Source: Marsupella aquatica
Taxonomy: Eukaryota > Marchantiophyta
Length of the DNA: 64,000 nt
Assembly: GCA_973895155.1 (NCBI GenBank)
Contig: OZ316894.1
Location: 14,074,001-14,138,000 of the forward strand
Reading direction: 5' to 3'
The notes under the pieces are model-generated. The model searched no databases, was not told where the DNA came from, and saw nothing but the letters and a program-made list of their open reading frames with translations. The position numbers were made by a program, and so were the translations under genes. How positions within the stretch are numbered: the stretch's first letter is position 1; each line of letters begins with the position of its first letter. This document shows positions 22,201 through 34,383 of this stretch, piece by piece.

Positions 22201-23893
22201 GGCCATACTCTCTTTCCTCACCTCATAGCGCTAGGCATTCAACCTCCCTCTTCAATGAACCTCACAACAGCTTGAAGGTCGATAGATTTTACCTCGTCTC
22301 CTGAGCAGAAACGTCTGCATTAGCTAAACAGAGCCCGGAACAGAGCTATCGCATTTAGCCTCCCGACTCCAAAATTGAACGCAACACAACCTCCAACTCC
22401 CAATGGCAGCTCAGTAGGTTGATCAGCTCGGTCAATGCAGGTCAGTCGACCTCAATAGCCACACTAGAAGCTCACCGCAAGTCACTCAAAGGTCAGACTA
22501 GAAGCTCCGCCGCCTTCACACCGTAGCAAAAAACAATGAGACCAATATCGAGCAAGGCGACCCTGTTTGAATATTTGGCGACCATCAGGCTCCACCCCTC
22601 CTTTCTCGCTACCGTTCCCCCATGTGATGGTTAAGCTTCTGAGGACACAATCAATCGCACAAATGTAGCTTAAAGCAGGACCTCACTAAGCAGACTATCG
22701 GTTAGGACCTTATAGACATAGAGATAGATAGGTCAATGCAACCTTACTTGGGCCGATGCAGCATGTCTCTTCACAATGTGAAGCAGCGCAGCATTCCTCC
22801 ACCTAGCTCGCAGTGATCCTCCGCCTTGCTTGCAGTAACCAGCCTCCGCCTAGCTAGTTTGCACTGTCACGGCTGCAACTTTTTGTGCAATGACTTGGCC
22901 CTCCTACCAACTACGAGCTCCCAAAAGTATGTCGAGCAGATGTACACTCAGGCACCACCTCGTAGAGCTCAACTCCAAGTCGGCAGCTCTCACTTGAAAC
23001 TCAATAGCAGCTTAGCTCACCAGCAGGTTGAAAAGCGACAATGGACTCCCCTCAAAACTGATTGGCAGACCTCCACACTGACGCTCGTAGCAGGCCCAAT
23101 CCTAAACACATTTGCACCCTAAAGTCCAGTCGCGCTCAAACACTTTCAAACGACCCTGCAGGAAGTTCGCGAAGAGTGCAGCTGGAATGAAGGTCGTCGA
23201 CTCCCAATTTCCCTCGCAAAACCAACCTCTGCGGCACACTGACCCTGAACACTTAGGGCAAGTAGTACCCCCAAAATCTCTCGCAAAACCAACCTCCAAG
23301 GTACACTGACCCTGAGGGAAAGTAGTACCCCTCACATGTGGGCAGCCATCGAGTGACTTAGCAAACAGGTTGGTTTGGACATAAAAGAACCAATGCAAAT
23401 GACTTAGCAAAAAGTTCAATGTGGGGAGAGTGCACTTTGGTCAAGAACAAGGCCAAATATAGTCAGGTATGAATCCACATTATAAGTGAAAGTACCCACC
23501 ATTCTGATGAAAACCCCCATATTTATACCCATTATATTTGGACTTATTGAACCATGAGTGTGCAATATGTAGTTGCACCGGGAGTTGCATATTAGGGATT
23601 GGCATCCGAAATTGGCTAATGGGGTATGCATGCTGACGGAATTTTAAAAAATGATGTCCAATTCATATTGCACTATTGTGGAGTAACTAACATAACTTAC
23701 CTATTTCTTACTTACTAGTGTTACAATAGCGACATTGGATAAAGTTGTAAGCATGACTTCCCACAACCTCACCAAAACTTAGTTGGTATGATGTAACTAA
23801 CATGACACCCACAAACTTGGAGTCGCATATTTATGAAGGTCTCGCACAAGTCACATAGGGGAGGGTCTCAGAATGGGTGGTTTTCTTCTAGTG
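19236..23893. other. E2 5' noncoding region to right terminus
   Basis: No supported gene in 4.6 kb. It contains a stretch dense in GTTCAGA (about 20410-20530), a dispersed direct duplication (21075-21296 and 21902-22120) and a short tandem duplication near 23215-23330 (CGCAAAACCAACCTC twice). The last 250 bp carry AAGTCACAT and ATGACTTC motifs like the subterminal repeats at the other end. Beyond about 19640 no match to E1 1-1160 is apparent, so the E1 and E2 5' regions differ. Confidence 0.5.
21075..22120. repeat. 220-bp direct duplication (21075-21296 and 21902-22120)
   Basis: Both blocks start GTCAAGCAAGAA and end CAATCCGC and share long identical runs such as ACCAATCAGTAAGCAAAAAT. They are separated by about 600 bp of different sequence. 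The divergence is modest, so this is an old duplication within the element's 5' region. Confidence 0.8.
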
Positions 23894-23896
23894 AGC

Positions 23897-24391
23897 CACA
23901 ATCACGACAGGGCCTGGATGGAGATGGGATATGTGGGAGAATTAGTTGACATATGGGCTCTGGACTATGGGGCGGTGTCCAGTCCTGTGATTCTTATGAA
24001 AGGTTCATGGGTGCGGCAGGATTGGCTTGGTAACAGGGCTACCATGAAGAGAGACAACGACGGTTTCTTGCTGGCCAATTTCAGAGGGAAATTGCCCGAA
24101 TGGTCTGAGCCATTTGTGTTTCCTAGTCAGGTGGAGCAAGCTTTCTTCCTGGATGTGGAAGACTCCCCAGGTTGGCGTGTAGTGTGTCATAAATAGGCCA
24201 GGCAACGTCGGATGGAAGGATCAAACCTTGAGTTTCATTTACACTCTCATAGTGCCTTTGATCGTCGGCGTTCAGACCAAGTGCCTGTAGTTCATGATAG
24301 CGGGGACTTCATTCCTGTGACAAGGGTAGATGCATTTGCTGAAGGAGGCGAATTCAGAGATGCAGATGCCAACAGTGTGCCTGTGCCATGA
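23897..24391 (+). pseudogene. TNP2 transposase, C-terminal (DUF4216-like) part of E1
   Basis: This continues exon 3 of the transposase interrupted at 10746. It encodes WMEMGYVGELVDIW, VILMKGSWV, GFLLANFRG, PFVFPSQVEQAFF and GWRVVCH, the conserved DUF4216-type pattern found after DUF4218 in plant CACTA transposases. A TAG at 24194-24196 lies where E3 has Ser after VVCH (the Lys before the stop is also a change), after which the frame continues to a final stop at 24389-24391. With the TGA at 8431 this gives two stops plus an insertion. Confidence 0.88.
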
Positions 24392-24463
24392 GTAATGTGA
24401 ATTGTTTGCATGGACATTAGTGAGGGGAAGGATGTGTAATAAAGTAATTCTGAAGCAACACAG

Positions 24464-24631
24464 ATGTATGGATGGATGCCTGGTGATTGTGGTTGCATTG
24501 TGTTATACAGGGTGATCATAGATGACATGTTTTTGTGGTCCAGTAGGATGGAACAGAGTGACACAGAGATGTGTGAGTATGAAAGGAAAGCTATGGAACA
24601 ACGAGCATACGTGAAAGCCAAAATCGCAGAA
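24464..24631 (+). pseudogene. TnpA-like gene, exon 1 first part (E1), cut by E3
   Basis: Starts MYGWMPGDCGC and runs to KAKIAE, where E3 interrupts the codons; the remainder (LDLEKDVAEL) is at 41734 onwards. The uninterrupted version is in E2 at 15393-15197. It lies about 70 bp downstream of the TNP2 stop on the same strand, so the two genes are tightly packed. Confidence 0.8.
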
Positions 24632-25010
24632 CACTAGTAGAAACCGGGGGGTATTTAGACCCCATTAAACGACTATTCAGTACCGTATAGGACTTGGAAA
24701 CGACTGGGAAGGACTCTAGTCCTTTATAGGACTGTGAGTCGTATGTTTTGTTACTATAATCAACTGAGTCCTTTATAGAACTGGTTTATAAGTCGTTTAA
24801 TAGACTGGATTTTCAGTCTATTTTAGTCTTTGTGTGGGTAGTTTTGGTGAGTCGTTTTCAGTCTTTTATGGGCTGCGATGATGAGTCGTTGGGAACGACT
24901 AAAAAGGTTATGGAGGGTAGTCTTTAAATATACTTTGTGGGGTATGTATAAGTCTTTCATGTCAACTGGATATGAGTGATGAAGACCCCACTATACTACT
25001 TGGAATGAAC
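24632..25010. repeat. E3 left subterminal repeats (AGTCGT / AGTCCTTTATAG type)
   Basis: Within about 380 bp of the end, AGTCGT, GTCGTTT and AGTCCTTTATAG-type motifs recur in both orientations. They differ from the GTGAC repeats of E1/E2, so the two families probably use different TnpA recognition sites. Related AGTC motifs occur near the right end (about 41590-41700). Confidence 0.75.
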
Positions 25011-25452
25011 CCACTCTTGTGCACAAATAATATATTGCATTCATGTTTTATTGTGTACTTGGAATGAACTCACTCTATAAGTTCACCATTCATCATGTTA
25101 ACATTAGAATACATAGTTTCAGAAAGCCATCTTCTATACCATGTACACTAATATGAATTCACAGATTCAAACAGACTACAAAGAAGGTCACAAAGTATTC
25201 CTCTATACCATACACACTAATACTGAAATGATAAAATAGATTCAAGTATCATAGACAATCACCATAGAGCCATAGTTTGACATCAATCACTTGTTTCATA
25301 CATACAGAATTCAGAAATATCAATGTCACACACAACGTCTCCTTCATCCTCTTTACCAAATGGAAAAATTGGTACAGATATTTCTTGGATCTTTCCAAGG
25401 CAATGTCAAAATGTGACACAATTCACATGATGCTATCTACACTTGCATTCAG
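25011..25452. other. 3' noncoding region of the E3 TnpA-like gene
   Basis: AT-rich with no gene seen. It probably includes the 3' untranslated region of the minus-strand gene that ends at 25453. Confidence 0.45.
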
Positions 25453-28400
25453 TCACTGCAGACTAACACACTCTGATGGCCAGAGCACAAGAGATCCTAC
25501 TGCATCTGCAATTATTTCCTGAGGTGGATCATCGTCTCTATTCGGAAATGGTAAATTACAATCAGATACAATCACTGTAGTCAACAACACTACTACATGG
25601 TCATCCGGGACCACTTTGCCATGGAATTTTGCATGATCCGGTCGCAAAATGCCTGTACCCACACATACCTGCGAGTCATCCTCCCATGATAGAAGATTAT
25701 GGACTGGCTCTGCTGTGGCTATCACCTCCACCTTACCCTGGCTGTTTTTCTTGGCTTTCCTGGGTGGCTTATACATGACATTATTCATACCTTGGTTGCG
25801 AGTCATGACTTTGGCACGAGTGTTTTGTGCTGGTGATCCAGAATTGGCTACACTCTTCTTCAAAGAATCTGCATCCATATTTGACACTTCTGATTGTGTA
25901 GCAGGATTTCCCTGCGACATCATCTCAGTATCTGCCAACATTGTACTTGTTTCAATTGAAGCATCTACAATCTTACTTGCATCCAATGTTGCTCCCAAGT
26001 TTTGACGTCGCTTCACCCTACTCCCACTTGGTTGAGAGTCTGTCAACTCTGCATCAACTACAATTCAGTGTCATGTCCAACATAAGTCAATCACTCATCA
26101 CATGTGCTAAATGTACATGTCACCAACCACAAAGTTGTCACTATCTCCTTACCATTATGAACAGCCTTCTTCCCCTTCTTTGCCATTGCCATATGCTCCA
26201 TGTCTGCTTTTGTTGATCAATAAACACACCACAATATTCAGGTTGAATCTATTAACCACTGAATTGTTGCTCAACATTCATATAGAGGAATTTAAAGCAT
26301 CAGCTTACCTGATACCTCCTTGGCTATGGTCACTGAGGCACTGGGCACATCTTCTTCATTATTGCTCTTTGAATCACCTGATACGTCAATCATGATGTCA
26401 CTTCAGATCCCAGTTCATCCAACCAGTTCTTACAGAAAAGATTACCTCCAACCGGCTTAAGCTTCACAAAACTCCATGCACTTTTCAAATGTAATGTATT
26501 GGATCATAGCAGGTTACCTGTCTCAGCAACCTTCTTGCCCTTCTGCTTACTGATTACAGGGTCCTTCTTTGCCTCCACTCTTCCTGCATTCAAACCATTC
26601 ACTCAATTCATGAAAACTTACTTCTGACATTTGAACATAGGACACAATGAACAATGGGCCGATGTCATTTCCATACCTGTGTCAGATTTGCCAATTCCCT
26701 TTTTTGTTAACAAGGGCACACTTTGTACAATGTTGCCCTCATTGTTTGGTTGGGAACCACCCAATTTTTCAATCACAAGCTTGAAATTAGATTCCACTGA
26801 TGCAAGAAGGTTCGCTATAGATGCCTCCACAATATCCAAACGATCAGCCAATTTACTTTCCACTCGAGGGAGTCCACACTCTAATGACTTCAACCGTTCA
26901 CACATCTCTGTGAGAGTTGTAACAGTTCCCTGTCATAACACAGCTTACATATCTCAGATAACTGTCCCCAAGAACTGGTTGCTTACTTCCTACTACAGTT
27001 CTTTCTGATGCTCAAGGCCAAATAGTCACAGAACATACATAATTACAACATAATCACCTGTTTGGAAGTTACACTTGTCACCTCACTCCTTTGTTTCATG
27101 AACTCCTCTCTCACTTCTTGTGCTGATGGTTCTTCACCTGTCAATTTCTTCTGCAGTCCACATCAACATACATATGAATGAAACCAAGTGTTGATTGTCA
27201 ATGAAAATGTAATAATGGTAGCAAGATGATAAGTTTGAGGCTTACTATCAGGCATGTCACTGCCTTACCAATTGTTCTTTCACTGGAGCATAACTTCCTC
27301 TCCCAGCCTGTGAAAGGTGTTTCACTTTGCCTCGAGCATTTGACATCAGTTCACTCTTGCTCTGTCCAGCCTCCGACATGAACCCTTTGATTAACCGTGT
27401 CCATTGATCCAGTTCCAATGATGGGGGTGGTGGCATTCTCCTGTTAGAACCATTGTCTATCCACATCCTTTTCAACCTATGCCTCTCTTGTTTCAAAATC
27501 CTCATTGCATAATTTGATATGCAATCTTCAACTGGGCCCTTATCATCATTACCAACATACTCCCACCGTTCAAGAATGTCCTTGCAGATAGCAGCCCAAT
27601 CAGCTTTGTTCTGACTCCTAAACTCTGTAATGCTCAAATCTAACCAACGCAATACTTCTCCTCTTAGGTCAGAATGCCAACGGTTCTTACCATCACATGT
27701 GGGAGTTATCCAACCTTCGGAATTCACTTCTACTTTACCAAATTTGTTACTGTCTCCTGCCTTGGTACTCCCTGAAGCGCTACTAGGTGTCCCTCCACGG
27801 CCTGGTGTCCCCCCACGGCCTGGGGTCCCTCCACGGCCTGATCTCCCCCCACGGCCTGGATTGCATTGTCCAAACCTCCCTGGAGTCCCTGCACATGTAC
27901 AAGATCCATTTACAGTCACTTACATTAGGTAAGTATGAATCATAAATCCCGCTGCCAAATATACAGTGGACTTCAGAGCAATTCTGCAATGACCAAGTTA
28001 CCTCTCCCTTGGCGCATAGATGGTTCTGGACCACCTGTCCTATTGCTTTGTCTTGATGAATTAGGGGCGTTTCTCCCGCCTATGAATGATTGCCTCCTAT
28101 CTGAATGTGGATGGCCTTTGTTGTTTTCGTGATTGTCCCAATCAGAGTCTGCATACCAACAGGTACATGCCACACTCATGGACCTGTAAGATAAACTCTT
28201 TGCCCTAGCTACACATCAGATAAGTGCATATTGAGCTAAATCTCTACTACCATCACAAAATCACTAGCACAAGGCACTTACTTGTCCAATCATCCTCCTC
28301 ACCTTTCCATTGCCCTCTGTACCCGTCTCTACCACGCTCTGGGTGTTCATATTCATCCCATCCATCTTCTGCTCCATCATAGTCATCATCATAATTATCA

Positions 28401-28635
28401 GGCGTCCCTTGCCAATAACTCTGGCTCCTTCTAGGGTATGGATTATGTGATTTCTCTCTAGCTGCCCACCTACCTGGGACTTGATGAGGGCCCTGTGCAT
28501 CTTGCACAAGTGCATTTTTCTGTGAGCCCCCTGCATCTGGGTCTCCATCCATATCCAATCTTTCCTCTTCACCCCACTCTCCAAGCCCCATGTCTGTCTC
28601 CATGTCATCACCCTCTTCCCCCATAGCTTCTGCAC
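25453..28635 (-). CDS. TnpA/Tnp1-like accessory transposition protein, multi-exon (E3)
   Basis: Exons located by eye include about 28635-28283 (acidic, Asp/Tyr-rich), 28150-28005, 27889-27270 (PGRGGT tandem repeats, then the trihelix-like segment KNRWHSDLRGEVLRWLDLS and WEYVGNDD), 27150-27058, 26935-26680 (probable coiled coil, LKSLECGLPRVESKLADRL), several small Lys-rich exons between 26583 and 26150, and 26058-25453 with the C-terminal Tnp1-type domain (LPFPNRDDDPPQEI, GSLVLWPSE). The layout parallels the E2 gene, but the small basic exons are extra and sequence identity is much lower, as expected for a protein that binds a different subterminal repeat. The first exon is uncertain; no equivalent of the E1/E2 MYGWMPG exon was found. 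Confidence 0.7.
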
Positions 28636-28801
28636 AGCACCCACAACCAAACAGGGAGAATCAGCACACTAAATTCAAAGTATCAATCAATTTCATGCAT
28701 ATCCAACTATCCTAAATATCATTCCAGGCAGCAATTCCCGTTATGTGACTCTGTGCAGGTAGTCATCCTCAACCTCATACTTGCCAATCGCCAGCTGTTG
28801 C

Positions 28802-31800
28802 CTATTGCAAATCATCAACCTCATCATATTCCATTTGCCCAGGTTCATCATATGTCTCTCTCAATGTTAAGGGGATGTAGTCAGTCCCTGCCCGAGTTGG
28901 AAGTACAGTCTCATGACTAGGATGCTCGAATGCAGCATGGTCATCCAAACTGAACTCTACTTTACTTCCATCCATCCGCCTGTTCCGTGCTTGGCTATGG
29001 CATACCACCCTCCAGCCATGTGACTCCTCCACATCTGCAAAGAAAGCCTGTTCAACTTGGCTAGGGAAAACAAAAGGCTCAGACCATTCTGGTACTCTGG
29101 ACCTAAAATTGGCCAACAAGAACCCATCATGATCACGCTTCATGGTGGCCCTTGGTCTCTGCCACTCTGATTTCACCCATGATCCCTTCATCAATATCAC
29201 TGGGACACTTGTGTTACCATAATTCAACACCCAAATGTCGGTCAACTCCCCCACGTAACCCATCTTCATCCACCCCCTCTGTTCTTCAGAGGTTCTCTGC
29301 TCAAACACAGAAATCAAACCACAATCATATGATACACAATGGTCACCCTACTCATCCCTCACTCGATAATGATTTCCATAAGCTCTCATCCGTTTGTAGG
29401 TCAGAATAGACAATCGTGGTGGCACAGATAGAAGATACAAATCCTTCTCCATATCTGGGTGATGTCTACTATGCTCTCGAATTGTCACCCGAATCCACTG
29501 CTCGAACTGTGGGAAGGGATCCTGCTGCCCAGAGTGTGCAGCTTTTTGCATATCATATTCCCTGCATTATGAGGTACAGGCATAGTTAGGTCTAAACAAC
29601 ACATGACAACCTAAGATCACCCTTGGAACAGACAAGAAGCATCACAACAAAGGCAAGTCAATTCAATCACTCACCTCCACCATGGTTGCATAGGCTCTGT
29701 GTTTGCCAGCACATATGAATGAGCCTTGTCTCGAATCGCAACAGGCAGCTGAACAGCACGTCCCACACCTTCAACAACCTCGCCACTCACTCCATCATCT
29801 TCACCAGATTTCCAAACTCTTGTCATAGCTTCACCAGACCCAGCCATGTACTCTGTTAGGAATCCCAACGTCTCATCCTTAATGTACCCCAATGCCATGG
29901 AAGCCTCTGGCCTGTAGTATGTTCTCACATGACCTTTCAACAACTTCATGTATCGCTCCATAGGGTACATCCATCTGGTACTGACTGGCCCAGCCCTAGC
30001 TCTTCTACCACATGGATTAGGAGATGAGTCATAACATCAAAGAAAGCAGGGGGGAAGTATATCTCCAAGTCACAGAGGACATAAGCAGCATCCTGCTTCA
30101 ACTGCTCCAATCCTTGGGGATCCCACACTTTCACACATATACGGCGAAATACATTGCACAGTCAAAGAATGACATTACGGACTGGTTTCTGCATGAGACC
30201 TCTGAGGCATAGGGGCAGAATGTGCTGCATCAACACATGGTAGTCATGTGTTTTCATACTACCAAGTTTATTCTTTGTAATATGCTTCTTGAAGGCACCA
30301 GCATAGCCAGAGGGCACTTTCAGACAGCTCAATCTATACAAGAATGTCTTCCATTCATCCTGTGTGCACACATAGGGAGCTTGGAACTTGAGAAGTACAT
30401 TGGGATTGCTTGCATGGGGCTTCAACCAAAGGTGAGGGCGAATCCCCTTCTGTTGCATATCAGCTCGAACTGCTCCTGTATCTTTCTCACCCGACAAGAA
30501 CTTCAGCAAGCTCTCACAAATATTTTTCTCAATGTGCATGACGTCCACATTGTGTTTGCTGGGCTCGAATTCCTGCACTCCACAAAGCAAAGAATTCAAC
30601 AACAGAAACACTAATTAACCACATAGGAGGATTGTAACCAACATCAATCCACCATTGCTCCAATCTAAAATTGCAATCATACAGGGGCTGGAGGCTAAGT
30701 ACATTACCCTCCAGTACTCCAACTCCAAGTCCATCAAGGTCTGTCTTTTCACACCGTGTTTCACCACTGGATCCTCAGGTTCTCGATCAGTGGCACTTCT
30801 CTTGTCCCAATCAGCCTTCCTGGCTGCCCACCTCAGGACTTGCTCTCTGGTGACCCTCTGTGGTGGGCCACGAAGCTCTGTTTTGTTGTTGAAGTGTGCA
30901 ATTTGAGACCGTGTGTGCCTGTAAGGATGATCAACAGGCAGATACCTTCTATGCCCCTGAAATTTCATACTGTGCAGGGCATGCGACCACTCACTTGTCA
31001 CATTTTTCCCACATGGTGTGCACCCCACATAGCCCTTTGTCACTCGTCCAGATATGATGCCATGGCCTGGGTAATCTGCTATATCCAGCAAACAAATTGC
31101 ATGCAGTCTAAAGGGGCTGGGTCGAAGAAGCCCCTTCAGAACATCATGGGTTAACACCCCTTCTATCCACAAAGTCTTCCACTCTTCCACTGCTGGAGCC
31201 AACATGATATCTATGAATTGCTCGGTCACAGAAGCTGGTCCAGGGATTAACAGCACCATCATGACAAAAAACCTCTTTGTAGTCATCCATGGGGGAAGGT
31301 TGTAATTTAGCAGCGTAACCGGCCAACATGAATAACGGTTGTTTTTGTCTCCAAATGGGTTTACTCCATCCAGTGATAGACCAAATCTAAAGTTCCGCTT
31401 CTCTGCAGCAAACTGTGGCCACCTCTCATCAACAAATTTCCAATGGTTGGAATCTCCAATGTGACGCTGCAGGCCATCACTGCTCTTGTTATCAGGAGTC
31501 CATGTCATCAGCTTGGAAATGGCAGGGCATCTAAACAGACGTTGTAGTCTAGGAATGAGAGGAAAATGACGAAGAACCTTGGCAGGGTGTGTACATTTCC
31601 CTACATTCTTGTACCTGTGCTTACCACAATGAGGGCATGTCAATTTATCTGCATGCTCTTTGCGAAAGAGAACACACCCATCAGGGCATGCGTCAATAGA
31701 CACATAGTTCAGCCCAAGGTTAGACATCAATTTCCTAGCCTCGTACATATTTTTTGGAATTGAATTACCATCTGGTAACACATTTCGGCGCAGGAAGGTC

Positions 31801-32498
31801 AACAACTTTGTCACAAATATATTGGGAACATTGTGATTGCCACAGATGTTCAACAACAACACGACAAAACCCAGCTTGGAGCAGTTCGACCCCTCGTAGA
31901 TAGGAATGCAAGCTTCTTTGATGTGTTTTGGGCCCCCAAACACCCACTCCCTCTCTGCTGCACCTTCCCCAATGTCAAAGTCAGGTTCAGCTTGGCCGTC
32001 GCCAATGTGTGGCTGCGGTTCATTGTCCTCTTCTAATTCCACTGTGTCGTAAAAAGCATCAAGGTCTTCAAAAATCTCTTGAACCATTCTTGGGACATCC
32101 ATCCCACCGTCCTCAGTGACTGCCTCTCCATCTCCATCTTGGTCATCCACGTTCTCATGTTGGACCCCAGGACCATCCTCTGCACAGTCTATGTCCTGCT
32201 CTACGTAGTCTCTACGCCTAGCTGTATTAGAATCCACAAAGTCAGCTCTCCACTCTTCATCAGAGGAGTCTTCTTCTGCTGGTACATTCCAAACCCTCCA
32301 CCGAGGGTGCCTTTCATGCCGCAGCAGGTGAAGGTGCACAGTGTTCAAACTCAACGACTTGAATCCTTGGCACTGTGTGCATGGGCATCTCATCCTCCTA
32401 CTCCTACCTTGGGCGGCCCGTGCTTGTTCACGCATCCACAATTTAGAATCATGATGCCTAATCCTAAATGGGTTGTGAAGAGGCAACCTTGGAGCCAT
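28802..32498 (-). pseudogene. TNP2-type CACTA transposase (E3), one in-frame stop
   Basis: Three exons: 32498-30708, 30572-29675 and 29561-28802, with GT/AG introns at the same places as in E1. The start is the ATG at 32498, since the frame upstream opens only with GTG. Domains in order are the N-terminal Cys/His segment (RCPCTQCQG), the TNP2 N-terminal block (SIDACPDGCVLFRKEH, CPHCGKHRYKN), the Transposase_21 core (LSLDGVNPFGDKNN, VDVMHIEKN), DUF4218 (MKTHDYHVLMQHILP, IYFPPAFFDVMTHLL), then the DUF4216-like part. A TAG at 29348-29350 splits the last part; downstream the same frame runs on to 28802. Everything before it is intact, so the protein would lack only the C-terminal region. Readthrough or a sequencing error cannot be excluded. 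Confidence 0.9.
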
Positions 32499-32824
32499 CA
32501 CTATACACACGCACTCAGCACCCTGTCATTTTATTATGCAAGTGAAAAATACACTTCCTGTTAAGGATTTCACCCCCGACTGTACTTGCCAAAATACGTA
32601 ACGTTCCAAAAAAACAAAAAAACAAAAAATATAGGTGCCTGAGTCATGTACCTATTCTCAAGTGAATGAGACAAAATTCCTAAATGTTTGAGGGTGTCAA
32701 CTCCTCCGCTGTCCTCACATGTACTGCCTCTGCACGTACATCCATGACCATATCAGAGTCCAATCATGTATAGTCATAGACACAGGTGCCAGGTGCGAGA
32801 CTGGTGTGAGATGTCCTCATCTTA

Positions 32825-33394
32825 CTACCACATCAAATACGGATACCAATCCTGTTGTCGATGCCACTCAGCCCTGAGGTACTCAGGCATGTACATTAAG
32901 TCATCAAGGTCTAAACCCTGCTCATGCCATGGTGGTCTTCGATCCGTGCCTACAAGTAGTGGCAGCAGTGCCCTCCATGGTGCACATGTTGCTACCAAGT
33001 CCCTCCACTGGGTACTAATTAGTCTATATTTGTAGATATCTTGTGCGCCAGACACCACAAGAACCCTCGGCTAGACATGTGTAAGAACTATATCATCTGC
33101 CAAATCAGGCAACAAGGAACCACCTACAGCATCATGCTTGTCTAACTCATCTGCTGAAAAGTAAATGTCCTCTTCCGACTGTGCATCCTCATTCACCACA
33201 GCATTCACAACACATCCAAGATCTGCAGGCATTATCTCGGATGGAGCTACACTCTGTCTGGTTACCAATCCACACAAGTAAGCCCAAGCAGTAGCCATGC
33301 ACGATGCAACCCGTAGGAGGACCCTACATAGGGCCTGACGGTCTGGAAGAGGCAGCATACCCACCAAAGTCTTCAGCCAAACAGAGCCCAGCAA
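32825..33394 (-). pseudogene. Unknown reading frame between BRCT and TNP2 genes of E3
   Basis: One frame of about 190 codons interrupted only by a TAG at 33071-33073. The first part has LPLPDRQALCRVLLRVASC and an acidic segment (SEEDIYFSADELDKHD); the second has STQWRDLVATCAPWRALLP and ends DWYPYLMW. I do not recognise it. E1 lacks the corresponding stretch. It could be a leader exon of the transposase transcript, a sixth accessory gene that is decaying, or chance. GTCTAG just at the stop could also be a splice acceptor. Confidence 0.35.
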
Positions 33395-33534
33395 GTAGAT
33401 TCACAGTCACACCCCACGCAGCAGGAAACAACAATCACTTCAACTGCGACCAACCATGACAAGATGAGTTAGTTCAAGGATCACATTTATTACAAAATTG
33501 TGATTTATACAAAAATATGAGGGACTCCTACTCC

Positions 33535-34383
33535 TCACTCTCTCCCACCTTTGCTAAGCATACATCTCCGCTGAATCTTGGAGGGCCAGGCCTCAAAAAT
33601 ATCAAAGTCCCAAGCATTCTGTCGCTTCCCTCTAGCTGCTGATTCCAGAAGCCAATCAGGGGAAAGCACCCAAAGATTGTTGTTCATGACAAAATCACGC
33701 ACTGTTGTCTTAAAGAATTTTCTGCATATTTTCATGTATGACAGACCTACAACATGAGTGGAGGTTTCTGTTAGACTCTCCTCCACTATCCCACCTAGCT
33801 CAACAACTATAGACTTGTACAATCTGCACTTAGTCTCCCCAATTCCTTCTTCTGCAAATACCACACTGAACCCCTTCATAATGGTATTTCTCTCCTTGCC
33901 ATGCTCATTCAATATAGCATCTGCACGCATAGGATGGTGTCCTATGTTGACAACAGGTCCATATTGGACAGAAGCAAAGTTGGGTTTCTCTGCCGCTGCT
34001 TCATAGGCTTCCTTTTCAGCCAAAGCCTCTGCAGTGGCCTCCTCACTCTCCCACAACTCATATTGCTCAGTACTCTGTACACACCTATGTTTAACAGAAT
34101 CGGTCAGCCAAGAGACTTCAACTACTTTTAGACCTTGGTTGGTAATGGCAGAATCAATGAAGGACCATGACCAGTTGTTCATCACATCCAGCCATGTCCC
34201 CGCAACAACATGTGTAGTCTGTGGAGTGATGTCCTTGACTTCAGTCCCATGGAACTCTGAGAATCGTTTTTGTACGATTGGCCAACTCACTTGGGTGAAC
34301 CCATAGTGGCCAGGAATCAAAATGGCTTTGATTCCAGCCAACAGAGGCGGGTGGTCAACCTTTGTACGTTTCCTAGAGGCCAT
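33535..34383 (-). CDS. Tandem-BRCT protein carried by CACTA element (E3 copy)
   Basis: About 282 aa, starting at the ATG at 34383 (MASRKRTKVDHP). BRCT 1 includes THVVAGTWLDVMNNW and SWLTDSV; BRCT 2 includes ELGGIVEESL, THVVGLSY and PDWLLES. The Ala/Glu-rich linker (EEATAEALAEKEAYEAA) is kept in character. Aligned by eye the E1 and E3 proteins share most structural positions but differ widely elsewhere, while length and domain spacing hold. That pattern suggests purifying selection over a long time. The acidic tail of the E1 protein is replaced by a basic ending. Confidence 0.85.
   Translation of the reverse strand: MASRKRTKVDHPPLLAGIKAILIPGHYGFTQVSWPIVQKRFSEFHGTEVKDITPQTTHVVAGTWLDVMNNWSWSFIDSAITNQGLKVVEVSWLTDSVKHRCVQSTEQYELWESEEATAEALAEKEAYEAAAEKPNFASVQYGPVVNIGHHPMRADAILNEHGKERNTIMKGFSVVFAEEGIGETKCRLYKSIVVELGGIVEESLTETSTHVVGLSYMKICRKFFKTTVRDFVMNNNLWVLSPDWLLESAARGKRQNAWDFDIFEAWPSKIQRRCMLSKGGRE

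Larger units (their letters stand above)
10747..23893 (-). mobile_element. E2: CACTA element of the E1 family, inverted, inserted in the E1 transposase gene
   Basis: The left terminus is CACTAGAAGAATCCGAGG at 10747. The right terminus, read in reverse from 23893, is CACTAGAAGAAAACCACC. The flanks carry the duplication AGC at 10744-10746 and 23894-23896. Removing E2 with one AGC restores the E1 reading frame across the site. The span is 13,147 bp including a 100-N gap. Genes are on the minus strand. 10747-15579 is a near-identical reverse copy of E1 45-46 kb through 24278, and 15680-19235 a near-identical reverse copy of E1 5832-2260. Its BRCT and TNP2 genes are absent from the assembly, either lost in the gap or truly deleted. 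Confidence 0.93.
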
